DNA of 7,195 nt from JAXHUH01 sp034211175 (lineage in GTDB: Bacteria; Actinomycetota; Acidimicrobiia; Acidimicrobiales; CAIXPF01). The DNA is taken from positions 1-7,195 of the forward strand of contig JAXHUH010000147.1 in the NCBI GenBank assembly GCA_034211175.1, given 5' to 3'. A model generated the notes under the pieces. It saw only the letters and a program-made list of their open reading frames with translations, searched no databases and was not told the DNA's origin. Position 1 is the stretch's first letter. The number at the start of each line of letters is the position of its first letter. The translations under genes and the position numbers were made by a program. This document shows, piece by piece, positions 1-5,525 of the stretch.

Positions 1-1198
1 CATCGGTGGCTCGCAGCAGCGCGCCCGATGCGATGAGCACGACCAAGCACACGACGCCGATGGCGGCGCCGGCGTCGAGGACGTCGTCGATGTCGTCGAG
101 GCGGCCGAGCCACACGAGGGTGACGCCGTTGGCGAGTCGGCCGCCGAGGCTGCCCAGTGAGAGGAACGTCGCCCGGACCGACCGCGCCAGGCGGGGCGCG
201 GTCGCCGTGGCGACCACCACCGGAGCGGCGGCGGTCTGGGTGCTGCGCAGCGCCAGGAGGACCAGGAGCCACGGTGAGACGACGGTGGCCATCCCGATGA
301 GGATCGCCGCCTCGACGGCCGAGAGGAGCACGAGCGTCGACCGGGTGCCGATCGCGGCCCGCAGGCGGGGGCTCACCGCCACCGCGGCGGCACCGACGAT
401 CGACACCACGGCCATCAGCCCACCACTCACCAGCGGCGCGGTGCCGGGTTCGTCGAAGGTCGTGCCGGTCACCAGCGTCAGCCACGGCTGCATCAGGTCC
501 AGCGCAAGGCCCTCGAGCGGCTGTTGCACGACCATGAACACGAAGATCCAGGCCAGCGTCGGGTCGCGCAGCGACCCCAGCGCGGACCGCAGCTGGCTCG
601 ACGAGAGGGTGATCGGCGGGTCGTCCACGTGGCGGGGCGGCTCGGTGAGCCGTCGGGTCGCGACGAGCTGGGCGATCGCGGCGGCGAGCCACGCCAGGTA
701 CGGGAGTCGCAGGTCGACGACGCCGAGCAGTCCGCCGGCGAGCGCCGCGGCCATCGTCCCGACGAAGGCGTTCCGGCCGGCCCGCGCCTCACGGCGCTCG
801 AACTCCTCGGCGCGGTCGAGCGCCTCGAGCGTGTCGTAGTGCAGCGCCTGATCGGTGCCGGAGCGAAACGCGAAGCCGAGCGCGAGGAAGACCTGCCCGG
901 CCATGAGCACCGGTACCGACGATCCCGCGGCCAGGAGGAGGCACGCGGCGACGATCCACGCCACGGCGCCGAGCCGGAGCGTGGCGACGCGGCTCACGCG
1001 GTCGCTGAACCAGCCCGAGGGGACCTCGGCGGCGACGACGCTCAGGAAGTACGCGGCCCACAACCACAGCGCGGTGCCGAGGTCGGTCCGCGCCGAGAGG
1101 AACAGCACCGAGGTCGGCAGCCAGAACAGCAGGTGCGACGCGATCCGGTACCGGCCGTAGACGACGAGGTTGCGCTCCAGGAGCGCCGTGGACGACAC
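1..1198 (-). CDS. MFS transporter, C-terminus beyond the window
   Basis: Polytopic inner-membrane protein of the major facilitator superfamily, likely a proton-coupled exporter; the substrate cannot be read from sequence. The minus frame stays open for 399 codons from GTG 1198 to the window edge with no stop. It begins VSSTALLERNLVVYGRYRIA, a typical MFS N-terminus leading straight into TM1 (about residues 19-36). The TM2-3 loop carries signature motif A, GWFSDRVSR (62-70). A later segment, FRSGTDQALHYDTL (111-124), resembles the SGT..AL.YD signature of one MFS branch. Further hydrophobic stretches follow (about 76-91, 95-111, 147-161, 215-226, 258-272 and beyond), split by a charged central loop at about 180-212. 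The start was chosen because no ATG, GTG or TTG lies further upstream in frame within the divergent spacer that I checked. There is no well-spaced SD. Divergent from the SDR gene. Family call is sure; start is moderately sure. Confidence 0.85.
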   Translation of the reverse strand, partial: MSSTALLERNLVVYGRYRIASHLLFWLPTSVLFLSARTDLGTALWLWAAYFLSVVAAEVPSGWFSDRVSRVATLRLGAVAWIVAACLLLAAGSSVPVLMAGQVFLALGFAFRSGTDQALHYDTLEALDRAEEFERREARAGRNAFVGTMAAALAGGLLGVVDLRLPYLAWLAAAIAQLVATRRLTEPPRHVDDPPITLSSSQLRSALGSLRDPTLAWIFVFMVVQQPLEGLALDLMQPWLTLVTGTTFDEPGTAPLVSGGLMAVVSIVGAAAVAVSPRLRAAIGTRSTLVLLSAVEAAILIGMATVVSPWLLVLLALRSTQTAAAPVVVATATAPRLARSVRATFLSLGSLGGRLANGVTLVWLGRLDDIDDVLDAGAAIGVVCLVVLIASGALLRATD

Positions 1199-1366
1199 CT
1201 CCGGATCGTAGTGACGGGCACTGACACCGACGGGGCCGCGATCACGACCGCCCCGAAGCGCGCGTACCGGGCCGCGAACCTCTCGCCCGACCGTCGACCG
1301 GGCCCTGCTGGCGGTGGCCGGGCCCCGGGCGCTCCAATGGCGGCGACGAACGCCGGAGGAGAGATC
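1199..1366. promoter_or_regulatory. divergent intergenic region between MFS and SDR genes
   Basis: This 168-base spacer must hold the promoters of both flanking genes. On the minus strand a TACGAT hexamer (1205-1210) fits the actinobacterial -10 pattern TAnnnT and ends six bases before the GTG of the MFS gene, which would give an essentially leaderless message; no good -35 accompanies it. Toward the SDR gene, CCGGGCCC occurs at 1298-1305 and again at 1318-1325. The second copy continues CCGG, so the two can also fold as a GC-rich hairpin with one bulged base. I see no convincing plus-strand -10 or -35. No regulator gene lies in the window. Confidence 0.4.
1355..1360 (+). promoter_or_regulatory. 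Shine-Dalgarno that fixes the SDR start
   Basis: GGAGGA lies six bases before the GTG at 1367. This near-perfect SD with ideal spacing decides for GTG 1367 over the in-frame ATG at 1337 and over all far-upstream starts in the same open frame. The start also places the Rossmann TGASRGIG motif at the usual distance from the N-terminus. Confidence 0.85.
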
Positions 1367-2131
1367 GTGGACCTCGAGCTGACCGACAGGAACGTCGTCG
1401 TGACCGGCGCCTCGCGGGGGATCGGACGCGCCTGTGCCCGTACGTTCGCCGCCGAGGGCGCCCGGCTGGTGCTGGCCGCCCGCGGCGCCGAGGAGCTCGA
1501 CGCGCTCGCCGCCGAGCTGCGCGATGCCCACGGCACCGACGTGACCACCGTGGCCTGCGACCTCACCGACAGCGACGACCGGGCGGGCCTCGTCGAAGCC
1601 GCCGGCGACGTCGACGTCTGGGTCAACAACGCCGGCGCGGTGCCGAGCGGGACCCTGGCGACGCTCGACGAGGAGTCGTTCCGGGCCGGTTGGGAGCTCA
1701 AGCTGTTCGGCTACGTCGACCTCATGCGCCGCGTGCTGCCCGCCATGGAGGAGCGCAGAGCGGGGGTCGTCGTCAACGTGATCGGTGCCGCCGGCGTGCG
1801 CCCCGATCCGGGCTACATCGCCGGTGCCGGCTCCAACGCGGCGCTGATGAACATGACCCGGGCGCTCGGTTCGCGCTCGCTGCGCAACGGCGTGCGGGTC
1901 GTCGCGGTCAACCCCGGGCTGATCCGCACCGAGCGCCTCGAGACCCTCATGCGCTCGACGGCGGAGCGTCGCGGCATCGACCCGGGCCAGTGGGAGACCC
2001 TGCTCCCGTCGGACCCGGCGCCGGGCACACCCCGGGAGATCGCCGACGTCGTCGCGTTCCTGGCGTCATCCAGGGCCTCGTACGTCACCGGGACCACGCT
2101 CACGGCCGACGGCGGGTCGTCCGCCCGCTGA
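1367..2131 (+). CDS. SDR-family oxidoreductase with atypical catalytic site
   Basis: Short-chain dehydrogenase/reductase of 254 residues, the usual length for classical SDRs, predicted cytosolic and NAD(P)-binding. The Rossmann glycine motif TGASRGIG is at 13-20, with R39 after the second strand (AAR), the acidic CDLTD at 64-68, and the NNAG motif at 87-90. The C-terminal VNPGLIRTE (181-189) and VTGTTLTADGG are standard SDR features. The catalytic tetrad is unusual. The position expected for Asn is K112 (WELKLFGY). The strand normally ending in Ser reads VVNVIGAAG (135-143) with no Ser. Tyr is present at Y150, but the YxxxK lysine is replaced by A154 (GYIAGAGSNAAL). From memory this pattern matches a recognised SDR branch (NCBI model PRK06125, 'short chain dehydrogenase'), so it is probably a family trait and not decay. 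Substrate unknown. Divergent from the MFS gene. Confidence 0.88.
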   Translation: MDLELTDRNVVVTGASRGIGRACARTFAAEGARLVLAARGAEELDALAAELRDAHGTDVTTVACDLTDSDDRAGLVEAAGDVDVWVNNAGAVPSGTLATLDEESFRAGWELKLFGYVDLMRRVLPAMEERRAGVVVNVIGAAGVRPDPGYIAGAGSNAALMNMTRALGSRSLRNGVRVVAVNPGLIRTERLETLMRSTAERRGIDPGQWETLLPSDPAPGTPREIADVVAFLASSRASYVTGTTLTADGGSSAR

Positions 2132-2161
2132 CCCGGGCCCGTACGGTGGCGTCGCCGGGTC
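2130..2161 (+). terminator. weak inverted repeat at the SDR stop codon
   Basis: GACCCGG (2130-2136) and CCGGGTC (2155-2161) form a perfect 7-bp stem around an 18-base loop, overlapping the last two bases of the SDR stop codon. There is no T-run after it, so intrinsic termination is only a possibility. In DNA this GC-rich the stem could be chance. Confidence 0.2.
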
Positions 2162-2221
2162 GGCTCGCATCCCGGGAGATGGACTGATCCGTCGATGTCC
2201 TGGTGGTCTTACCGATTTTCT

Positions 2222-2250
2222 TTGTCGCACGGAGAAGTCGCCCGTACGCT
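2222..2250 (+). promoter_or_regulatory. candidate promoter of the binding-protein gene
   Basis: TTGTCG (2222-2227), a 17-base spacer and TACGCT (2245-2250) make a plausible housekeeping sigma promoter. The -35 starts TTG and the -10 fits TAnnnT. It sits just after the most AT-rich stretch of the spacer (about 2207-2225). Transcription would begin near 2257, giving a leader of about 50 bases before the ATG at 2307. Read by eye only. Confidence 0.4.
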
Positions 2251-2293
2251 GTTCAGACAGGGCCGATCCCGTGGCGGGACGGTTGGGCACCTC

Positions 2294-2299
2294 AGGGGG
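2294..2299 (+). promoter_or_regulatory. Shine-Dalgarno that fixes the lipoprotein start
   Basis: AGGGGG lies seven bases before ATG 2307. It favours this ATG over the in-frame GTG at 2271, which would add twelve residues (GRLGTSGGR and flanks) ahead of the signal peptide and has no comparable SD. Confidence 0.75.
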
Positions 2300-2306
2300 T
2301 CGGGCA

Positions 2307-3614
2307 ATGGCGGGTTCCACGTACTCGGCGCGCGCACGCGCGCCACGCAGTCTGCGGTTGATCGGTTCGCTGGCCGTCGGGCTGCTGCTCGCCTCTGCGT
2401 GTGGCGGCGACGACGACAGCGGGGACGCAGCGGCGCCCGACGCCGCCCCGCAAGCGCTCGACGCGGACCTCTCGGCGGTCCCGGGGTCCGACGGCGCGCT
2501 CGACTGCCCCACGCGGGACGGCACCTCCGGCGACAGCGTCGAGATCGGGATCGTCTCGACTGCGGCGACGCGCGGGCTCGAAGCAGGGGCCTCGGCGGAG
2601 GCTGCCGCGGCGTACGCCAACGAGTGCCTCGGCGGGGCCGGAGGGCGACCGATCGAGCTCGTGACGTGCAGCTCGTCCGCCGACACACCCGACGATGCGG
2701 CCACCTGCGCCGGGGAGCTCGTCGACGAAGGTGTGGACGCCGCCGCCGTGGCGATCAGCACGCAGGGCGACACGCTGGTGCCGGCGCTGACGGAGGTCGG
2801 GATCCCGTACGTCACGTCGAGCGGGTCGTCCGCCGCCGAGTCGAACGACGAGGACGACCTCGTCTTCTCGTTGACGAGCGGCAGCGCCGGTGCGATGGCG
2901 GCAATGGCACAGTACGCGGCGAACAACGACGTCGCGAAGGTGGCGATCGTCGTGTCCGACCTCGCCGCCCCCGGCATCGGTCAGCTCGCGAACATCCCGT
3001 TCGCGGCTGCCGGGGTCGCGTTCGAGATCCAGGGCTACGCGGCGGACGACACCGACATGGGTGCCCTCGTGCAGGGTCTGTCGGACGACACCGAGGCCGT
3101 GGCGATCCTGACCGAGGGCGCCGTCTGCGGCGCCGTCGTGGAGGCGGCGCGCAGCGCGGTCCCCGACATGGAGCTGATGACCGTCGCGACGTGCCTCCAG
3201 GCGGTGGGGGAGACGGTCGGTCCGGAGGTCTTCGACGGCGCCGCCATGTTCGGCAACTTCGACCCGTTCTCCGAGCACCCCGAGGCCGTGCTGTACCGGG
3301 AGGTCATGGCCGCCTACGCCCCGGACACCGACCCCGCCGGGCTGACCGTCGCCGGCTACCAGGTCGTCCTCGGCCTCGTGCGAGCCCTTGCCGGCGTGGA
3401 CGGCGACATCGACCGCGACTCGATCGCGGACGCGTTGCGCGCCTCGATCGACGTCCCGCTCCCCGCCGGCGCCGGGGCGACGTTCGGGTGCTCGACCACG
3501 CCGATCCCGATCATCACGGCCTCGTGCTCCGGCGACGCGATCGTGTTCACCCTCGAGGGCGCGACGCCGACCAGCCCCGAAGTCCTCGACATCGCGCCGC
3601 TGTTCGCGTTCTGA
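2307..3614 (+). CDS. lipoprotein solute-binding protein, branched-chain amino-acid ABC type
   Basis: Membrane-anchored extracytoplasmic receptor of 435 residues, of the periplasmic-binding-protein type 1 fold that serves Leu/Ile/Val-like ABC importers. The N-terminus is a lipoprotein signal: Arg-rich n-region (9-17), hydrophobic core LIGSLAVGLLLASA (18-31), and lipidation Cys32 followed by GGDDDSGD. An Ala/Asp-rich linker runs to about 60. The binding fold then begins with DSVEIGIVST (76-85). Typical alternating beta-alpha segments follow, such as VAKVAIVVSD (209-218), AVAILTEGAVCG (264-275) and LTVAGYQVVLGLVRAL (346-361). The mature chain holds eight further Cys (67, 107, 121, 134, 274, 296, 395, 407), enough for four disulfides. 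No permease or ATPase gene is adjacent, so it is an orphan here. The ligand cannot be deduced; an amino acid, amide or other small polar compound is possible. Confidence 0.85.
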   Translation: MAGSTYSARARAPRSLRLIGSLAVGLLLASACGGDDDSGDAAAPDAAPQALDADLSAVPGSDGALDCPTRDGTSGDSVEIGIVSTAATRGLEAGASAEAAAAYANECLGGAGGRPIELVTCSSSADTPDDAATCAGELVDEGVDAAAVAISTQGDTLVPALTEVGIPYVTSSGSSAAESNDEDDLVFSLTSGSAGAMAAMAQYAANNDVAKVAIVVSDLAAPGIGQLANIPFAAAGVAFEIQGYAADDTDMGALVQGLSDDTEAVAILTEGAVCGAVVEAARSAVPDMELMTVATCLQAVGETVGPEVFDGAAMFGNFDPFSEHPEAVLYREVMAAYAPDTDPAGLTVAGYQVVLGLVRALAGVDGDIDRDSIADALRASIDVPLPAGAGATFGCSTTPIPIITASCSGDAIVFTLEGATPTSPEVLDIAPLFAF

Positions 3615-3633
3615 GCCGCAGGTCGTGCCTCAG
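3611..3633. terminator. small hairpin bridging two convergent stop codons
   Basis: The two convergent genes are only 15 bases apart. CTGAG (3611-3615) and CTCAG (3629-3633) pair, with GCA (3618-3620) and TGC (3626-3628) pairing inside and a ggtcg loop. Each stop codon (TGA 3612-3614; its minus-strand counterpart 3630-3632) lies in the outer stem. The stem is short and no T-run follows on either strand, so a bidirectional terminator is only a weak possibility; part of the symmetry follows from two facing TGA codons. Confidence 0.25.
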
Positions 3634-4766
3634 CGTGCCGGCGCCGCCCGGCTGTCGAGCGCCGCGGTGAGGTCGGCGACGAGGTCTCCGACGTCCTCGA
3701 TGCCGACCGACATCCGCAGCAGGCTCGGCGGTAGGTGCTCCTGGCCGGCGAGTCGGGACCGGCGCTCGATCGTCGACTCGACCCCGCCGAGGCTGGTCGC
3801 GTGGCGCACCAGCTCCAGCCGGCCGATCATCTCGTCGGCGTCGGCCGCGGTGCCCTCGACGTCGAACGAGATGATCGTGCCGTAGCCGGCGTCCCCGCCC
3901 GGGCGGCGGCCGGCGTAGCGCACCGTCGTCACGTTCGGGTGGGCGTCGAGCACCGCGGCGAGGTGGCGGGCGTTGTGCTGGGCCCGCTCGAAGCGGACCG
4001 CCAGCGTGCGCACCCCCCGCAGCGCCAGGAACATCTCGAGGGCGCCGGGTGTGGCGCCGTGGAGCGCGCGTTGGCGTTGCAGCCCGGCGACGAGGGCCTC
4101 GTCGGCCGCGACGGCGATGCCGGCGAGCAGGTCGGAGTGGCCGCCGATCAGCTTGGTGGCGCTGTGAACCACGACGTCGGCGCCCAGCTCCAGGGGGCGC
4201 TGCACGAGCGGTGAGGCGAACGTGTTGTCCACCGCGGCGAGGGCTCCCGCCCGCTTCGCCGCCGCGATGACCGGCTCGAGCTCGGTGACCTCGAGGAGCG
4301 GGTTGGACGGCGACTCCAGCCACACGAGCGCCGCGCCCTCGACCGCGGCGAACCAGCCGGCGGTGTCGGTGTTTCCGACCCGGCGCACCTCCCAGCCGAG
4401 CCTGGCGGCGCCGTCGGCCAGGAACGTGGCGACCCCGCCGTAGACGTCGGCCGGCGCCGCGATCGTCGCTCCGGCGGGGAGTTGGTCGAACACCGCGCTC
4501 GCGGCCGCCATCCCCGACGAGAACGCCACGGCTTCCCCCGATTCGAGGCCGCCGACGACCTCTTCGAACGCCACCCAGGAGTCGAGCCCGTCGTTGCGGC
4601 TGTAGAGCGGCTCGCCGCCCGGTTCGGCAGGATGGCCGCCGAGGAGCGTCGAGGCCAGGGTGATCGGCACGTTCATCGGGTCGCCCGGCTGCTCCCGGCC
4701 CCGTCCGGCGACGACGACGGTCGTGCCGGTCCCGAAGCTGCGGTCGTTGGCAGGGTGCTGCGCCAT
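3630..4766 (-). CDS. cystathionine gamma-synthase/lyase-type PLP enzyme
   Basis: Cys/Met-metabolism PLP-dependent enzyme (fold type I) of 378 residues, close to the usual length of about 380-400; predicted cytosolic homotetramer. Visible marks: LYSR (54-57), whose Tyr/Arg reach the neighbouring subunit's PLP phosphate; SSGMAA (83-88); DVYGG (107-111) with the PLP-stacking Tyr109; ESPSNPLLEV (151-160); Asp180 in DNTFASP; and Schiff-base Lys205 in HSATKLIGGH. SLGGVES (325-331) keeps the Glu (330) typical of cystathionine synthases and lyases, and RMSVGIED (351-358) supplies the substrate-carboxylate Arg351. The cofactor and trans-sulfuration family are clear. Synthase (O-acyl-homoserine plus cysteine) versus lyase (cystathionine to cysteine) cannot be settled by eye. 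The start at ATG 4766 gives the normal N-terminus (GTTVVVAGR) but has no SD. It lies 112 bases downstream of the split-barrel gene, with a large hairpin between them. Confidence 0.9.
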   Translation of the reverse strand: MAQHPANDRSFGTGTTVVVAGRGREQPGDPMNVPITLASTLLGGHPAEPGGEPLYSRNDGLDSWVAFEEVVGGLESGEAVAFSSGMAAASAVFDQLPAGATIAAPADVYGGVATFLADGAARLGWEVRRVGNTDTAGWFAAVEGAALVWLESPSNPLLEVTELEPVIAAAKRAGALAAVDNTFASPLVQRPLELGADVVVHSATKLIGGHSDLLAGIAVAADEALVAGLQRQRALHGATPGALEMFLALRGVRTLAVRFERAQHNARHLAAVLDAHPNVTTVRYAGRRPGGDAGYGTIISFDVEGTAADADEMIGRLELVRHATSLGGVESTIERRSRLAGQEHLPPSLLRMSVGIEDVGDLVADLTAALDSRAAPAR

Positions 4767-4787
4767 GGACCGAAGTGTGGCCGAGGT

Positions 4788-4856
4788 GGCCGGTCGACGG
4801 GGACACCGGGTGAGCGTCCCGGTGCCCGCTCACCCGTTGCCCGGGTCCGACCGGCC
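4788..4856 (-). repeat. nested inverted repeat (long imperfect hairpin) upstream of the PLP enzyme gene
   Basis: The outer arms GGCCGGTCG (4788-4796) and CGACCGGCC (4848-4856) are a perfect 9-bp inverted repeat. Inside them, CGGGTGAGCG (4807-4816) and CGCTCACCCG (4827-4836) are a perfect 10-bp inverted repeat around a 10-base loop. A few more pairs fit between the two tiers (4800-4802 with 4840-4842; 4804-4805 with 4838-4839). The 69-base element ends 21 bases before ATG 4766 and starts 22 bases after the preceding stop at 4879. There is no T-run, so a classical terminator is unlikely. An attenuator or leader structure, an mRNA-stabilising hairpin, or a REP-like dispersed element all fit. Confidence 0.6.
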
Positions 4857-4878
4857 GTGGCGCCGCCATCGCCCGGCG

Positions 4879-5436
4879 TCAGCTGAGCTCGACTCGACCG
4901 CCGGCGCTGAGCGGGTCCCGGATGAGCTTCAGCAGCGACATCCCGATCCCGTACGTGTTGGCCACCTTCGGGGCGGCGAGGCGGATGAAGCAGCCGCCGT
5001 CGAGCTCCAGCTCGCCGTGCCCGGTGATCGCCTTCAGACGGCCGGCCTCGGCGTGGCGGCGGACGTCGGGATGGTCGAGGTCGAGGACCTCGGCCGTCGT
5101 GGCGTACTGGACGTTCGACGGCGGCCCGAACGGGATCCGGCGGATCGGGACGGTGACCGACACCCGGGGGTTGGCCAGCAGGTTCTTCGCCTTGCGGCTG
5201 TCGAGCATGGTCGAGATGTAGAGGTCGCCGTCCACCTCGGCGTAGAGCACCCCGGCGACGTGGGGCCGGTTCGCCTCGGACGCCGTGGCGATGACGCAGA
5301 AGCTGCGCTTGGCGATCGCCTTGCGGACCTGCTCGGCCGTCGGGTGCGCCGCCGTCGCCGGCTGATGCGCTGCAGCTGGTGCCGTCGCGGCGGTGGTGTG
5401 GGTTGCGGTGGTCGGGACCGTGGTGGTGGAGGTCAT
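4879..5436 (-). CDS. pyridoxamine 5'-phosphate oxidase-like split-barrel flavin/F420-binding protein
   Basis: A 185-residue cytosolic protein of the PNPOx-like split-barrel superfamily, whose members bind FMN, F420 or haem; the actual cofactor and reaction cannot be told. The split-barrel core starts at about residue 35 with EQVRKAIAKRSFCVIATAS, followed by NRPHVAGVLYAEVDGDLYIST (56-76), the pattern in which a first strand is followed by RPHV and a YxxxDG hairpin. SRKAKNLLANPRVSVTVP (80-97) is the usual 'K..NL..NPRV' cofactor-proximal helix and strand, and GHGELELD (139-146) is a later barrel strand. Residues 1-33 are almost only Thr, Ala, Pro and His, with no acidic or basic side chains other than His. 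They look like a disordered extension, yet no alternative start codon exists before residue 77, so ATG 5436 is the only choice. No SD is visible. Lies 89 bases downstream of the synthetase-like/GNAT gene. Confidence 0.78.
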   Translation of the reverse strand: MTSTTTVPTTATHTTAATAPAAAHQPATAAHPTAEQVRKAIAKRSFCVIATASEANRPHVAGVLYAEVDGDLYISTMLDSRKAKNLLANPRVSVTVPIRRIPFGPPSNVQYATTAEVLDLDHPDVRRHAEAGRLKAITGHGELELDGGCFIRLAAPKVANTYGIGMSLLKLIRDPLSAGGRVELS

Positions 5437-5478
5437 GGTCGACAGTGAACGACGAGATCGTGAGCGCGGCCATGGCTC

Positions 5479-5507
5479 AGACGATCGTCTCCATGCGCGA
5501 TCGTCTC
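5479..5507 (-). promoter_or_regulatory. operator-like palindrome with tandem half-repeat
   Basis: AGACGATCGTCT (5479-5490) is a perfect 12-bp palindrome. Its right side, CGATCGTCTC (5482-5491), is repeated exactly at 5498-5507, a start-to-start spacing of 16 bases (about one and a half helical turns). The sites begin 42 bases upstream of ATG 5436 and lie in the 89-base gap after the synthetase-like/GNAT gene, a good place for a repressor operator controlling the split-barrel gene. No regulator is encoded in the window, and no clear -10 was identified nearby. Confidence 0.45.
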
Positions 5508-5525
5508 GGTGTCCCGTCGCGGGCG

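Noticed and set aside
6..839. A 277-codon plus-strand open frame
   Set aside because: Antisense to the MFS gene; Ser/Arg/Thr-rich translation typical of a shadow frame in high-GC DNA.
524..2131. A 535-codon plus-strand open frame that would fuse a long N-terminal part to the SDR
   Set aside because: The first 280 codons lie antisense to the MFS transporter, are Arg/Glu/Gly-rich with no recognisable motif, and a strong SD marks GTG 1367 as the start.
2066..2977. A 303-codon minus-strand open frame opposite the lipoprotein gene
   Set aside because: Ser/Ala/Pro-rich antisense shadow spanning a promoter region and two gene ends.
2195..3670. A 491-codon plus-strand open frame overlapping the lipoprotein gene
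   Set aside because: Arg-rich low-complexity shadow; the lipoprotein frame has a signal peptide, lipobox, SD and recognisable fold.
3547..4869. A 440-codon minus-strand open frame longer than the PLP enzyme gene it overlaps
   Set aside because: Different frame from the PLP enzyme; Arg/Gly/Pro-rich with no motifs, whereas the 378-residue frame has the complete Cys/Met PLP enzyme signature.
5513..5523. CCCG-TCG-CGGG mini-hairpin just after the fusion gene's stop
   Set aside because: Four base pairs and no T-run; expected by chance in DNA of this composition.
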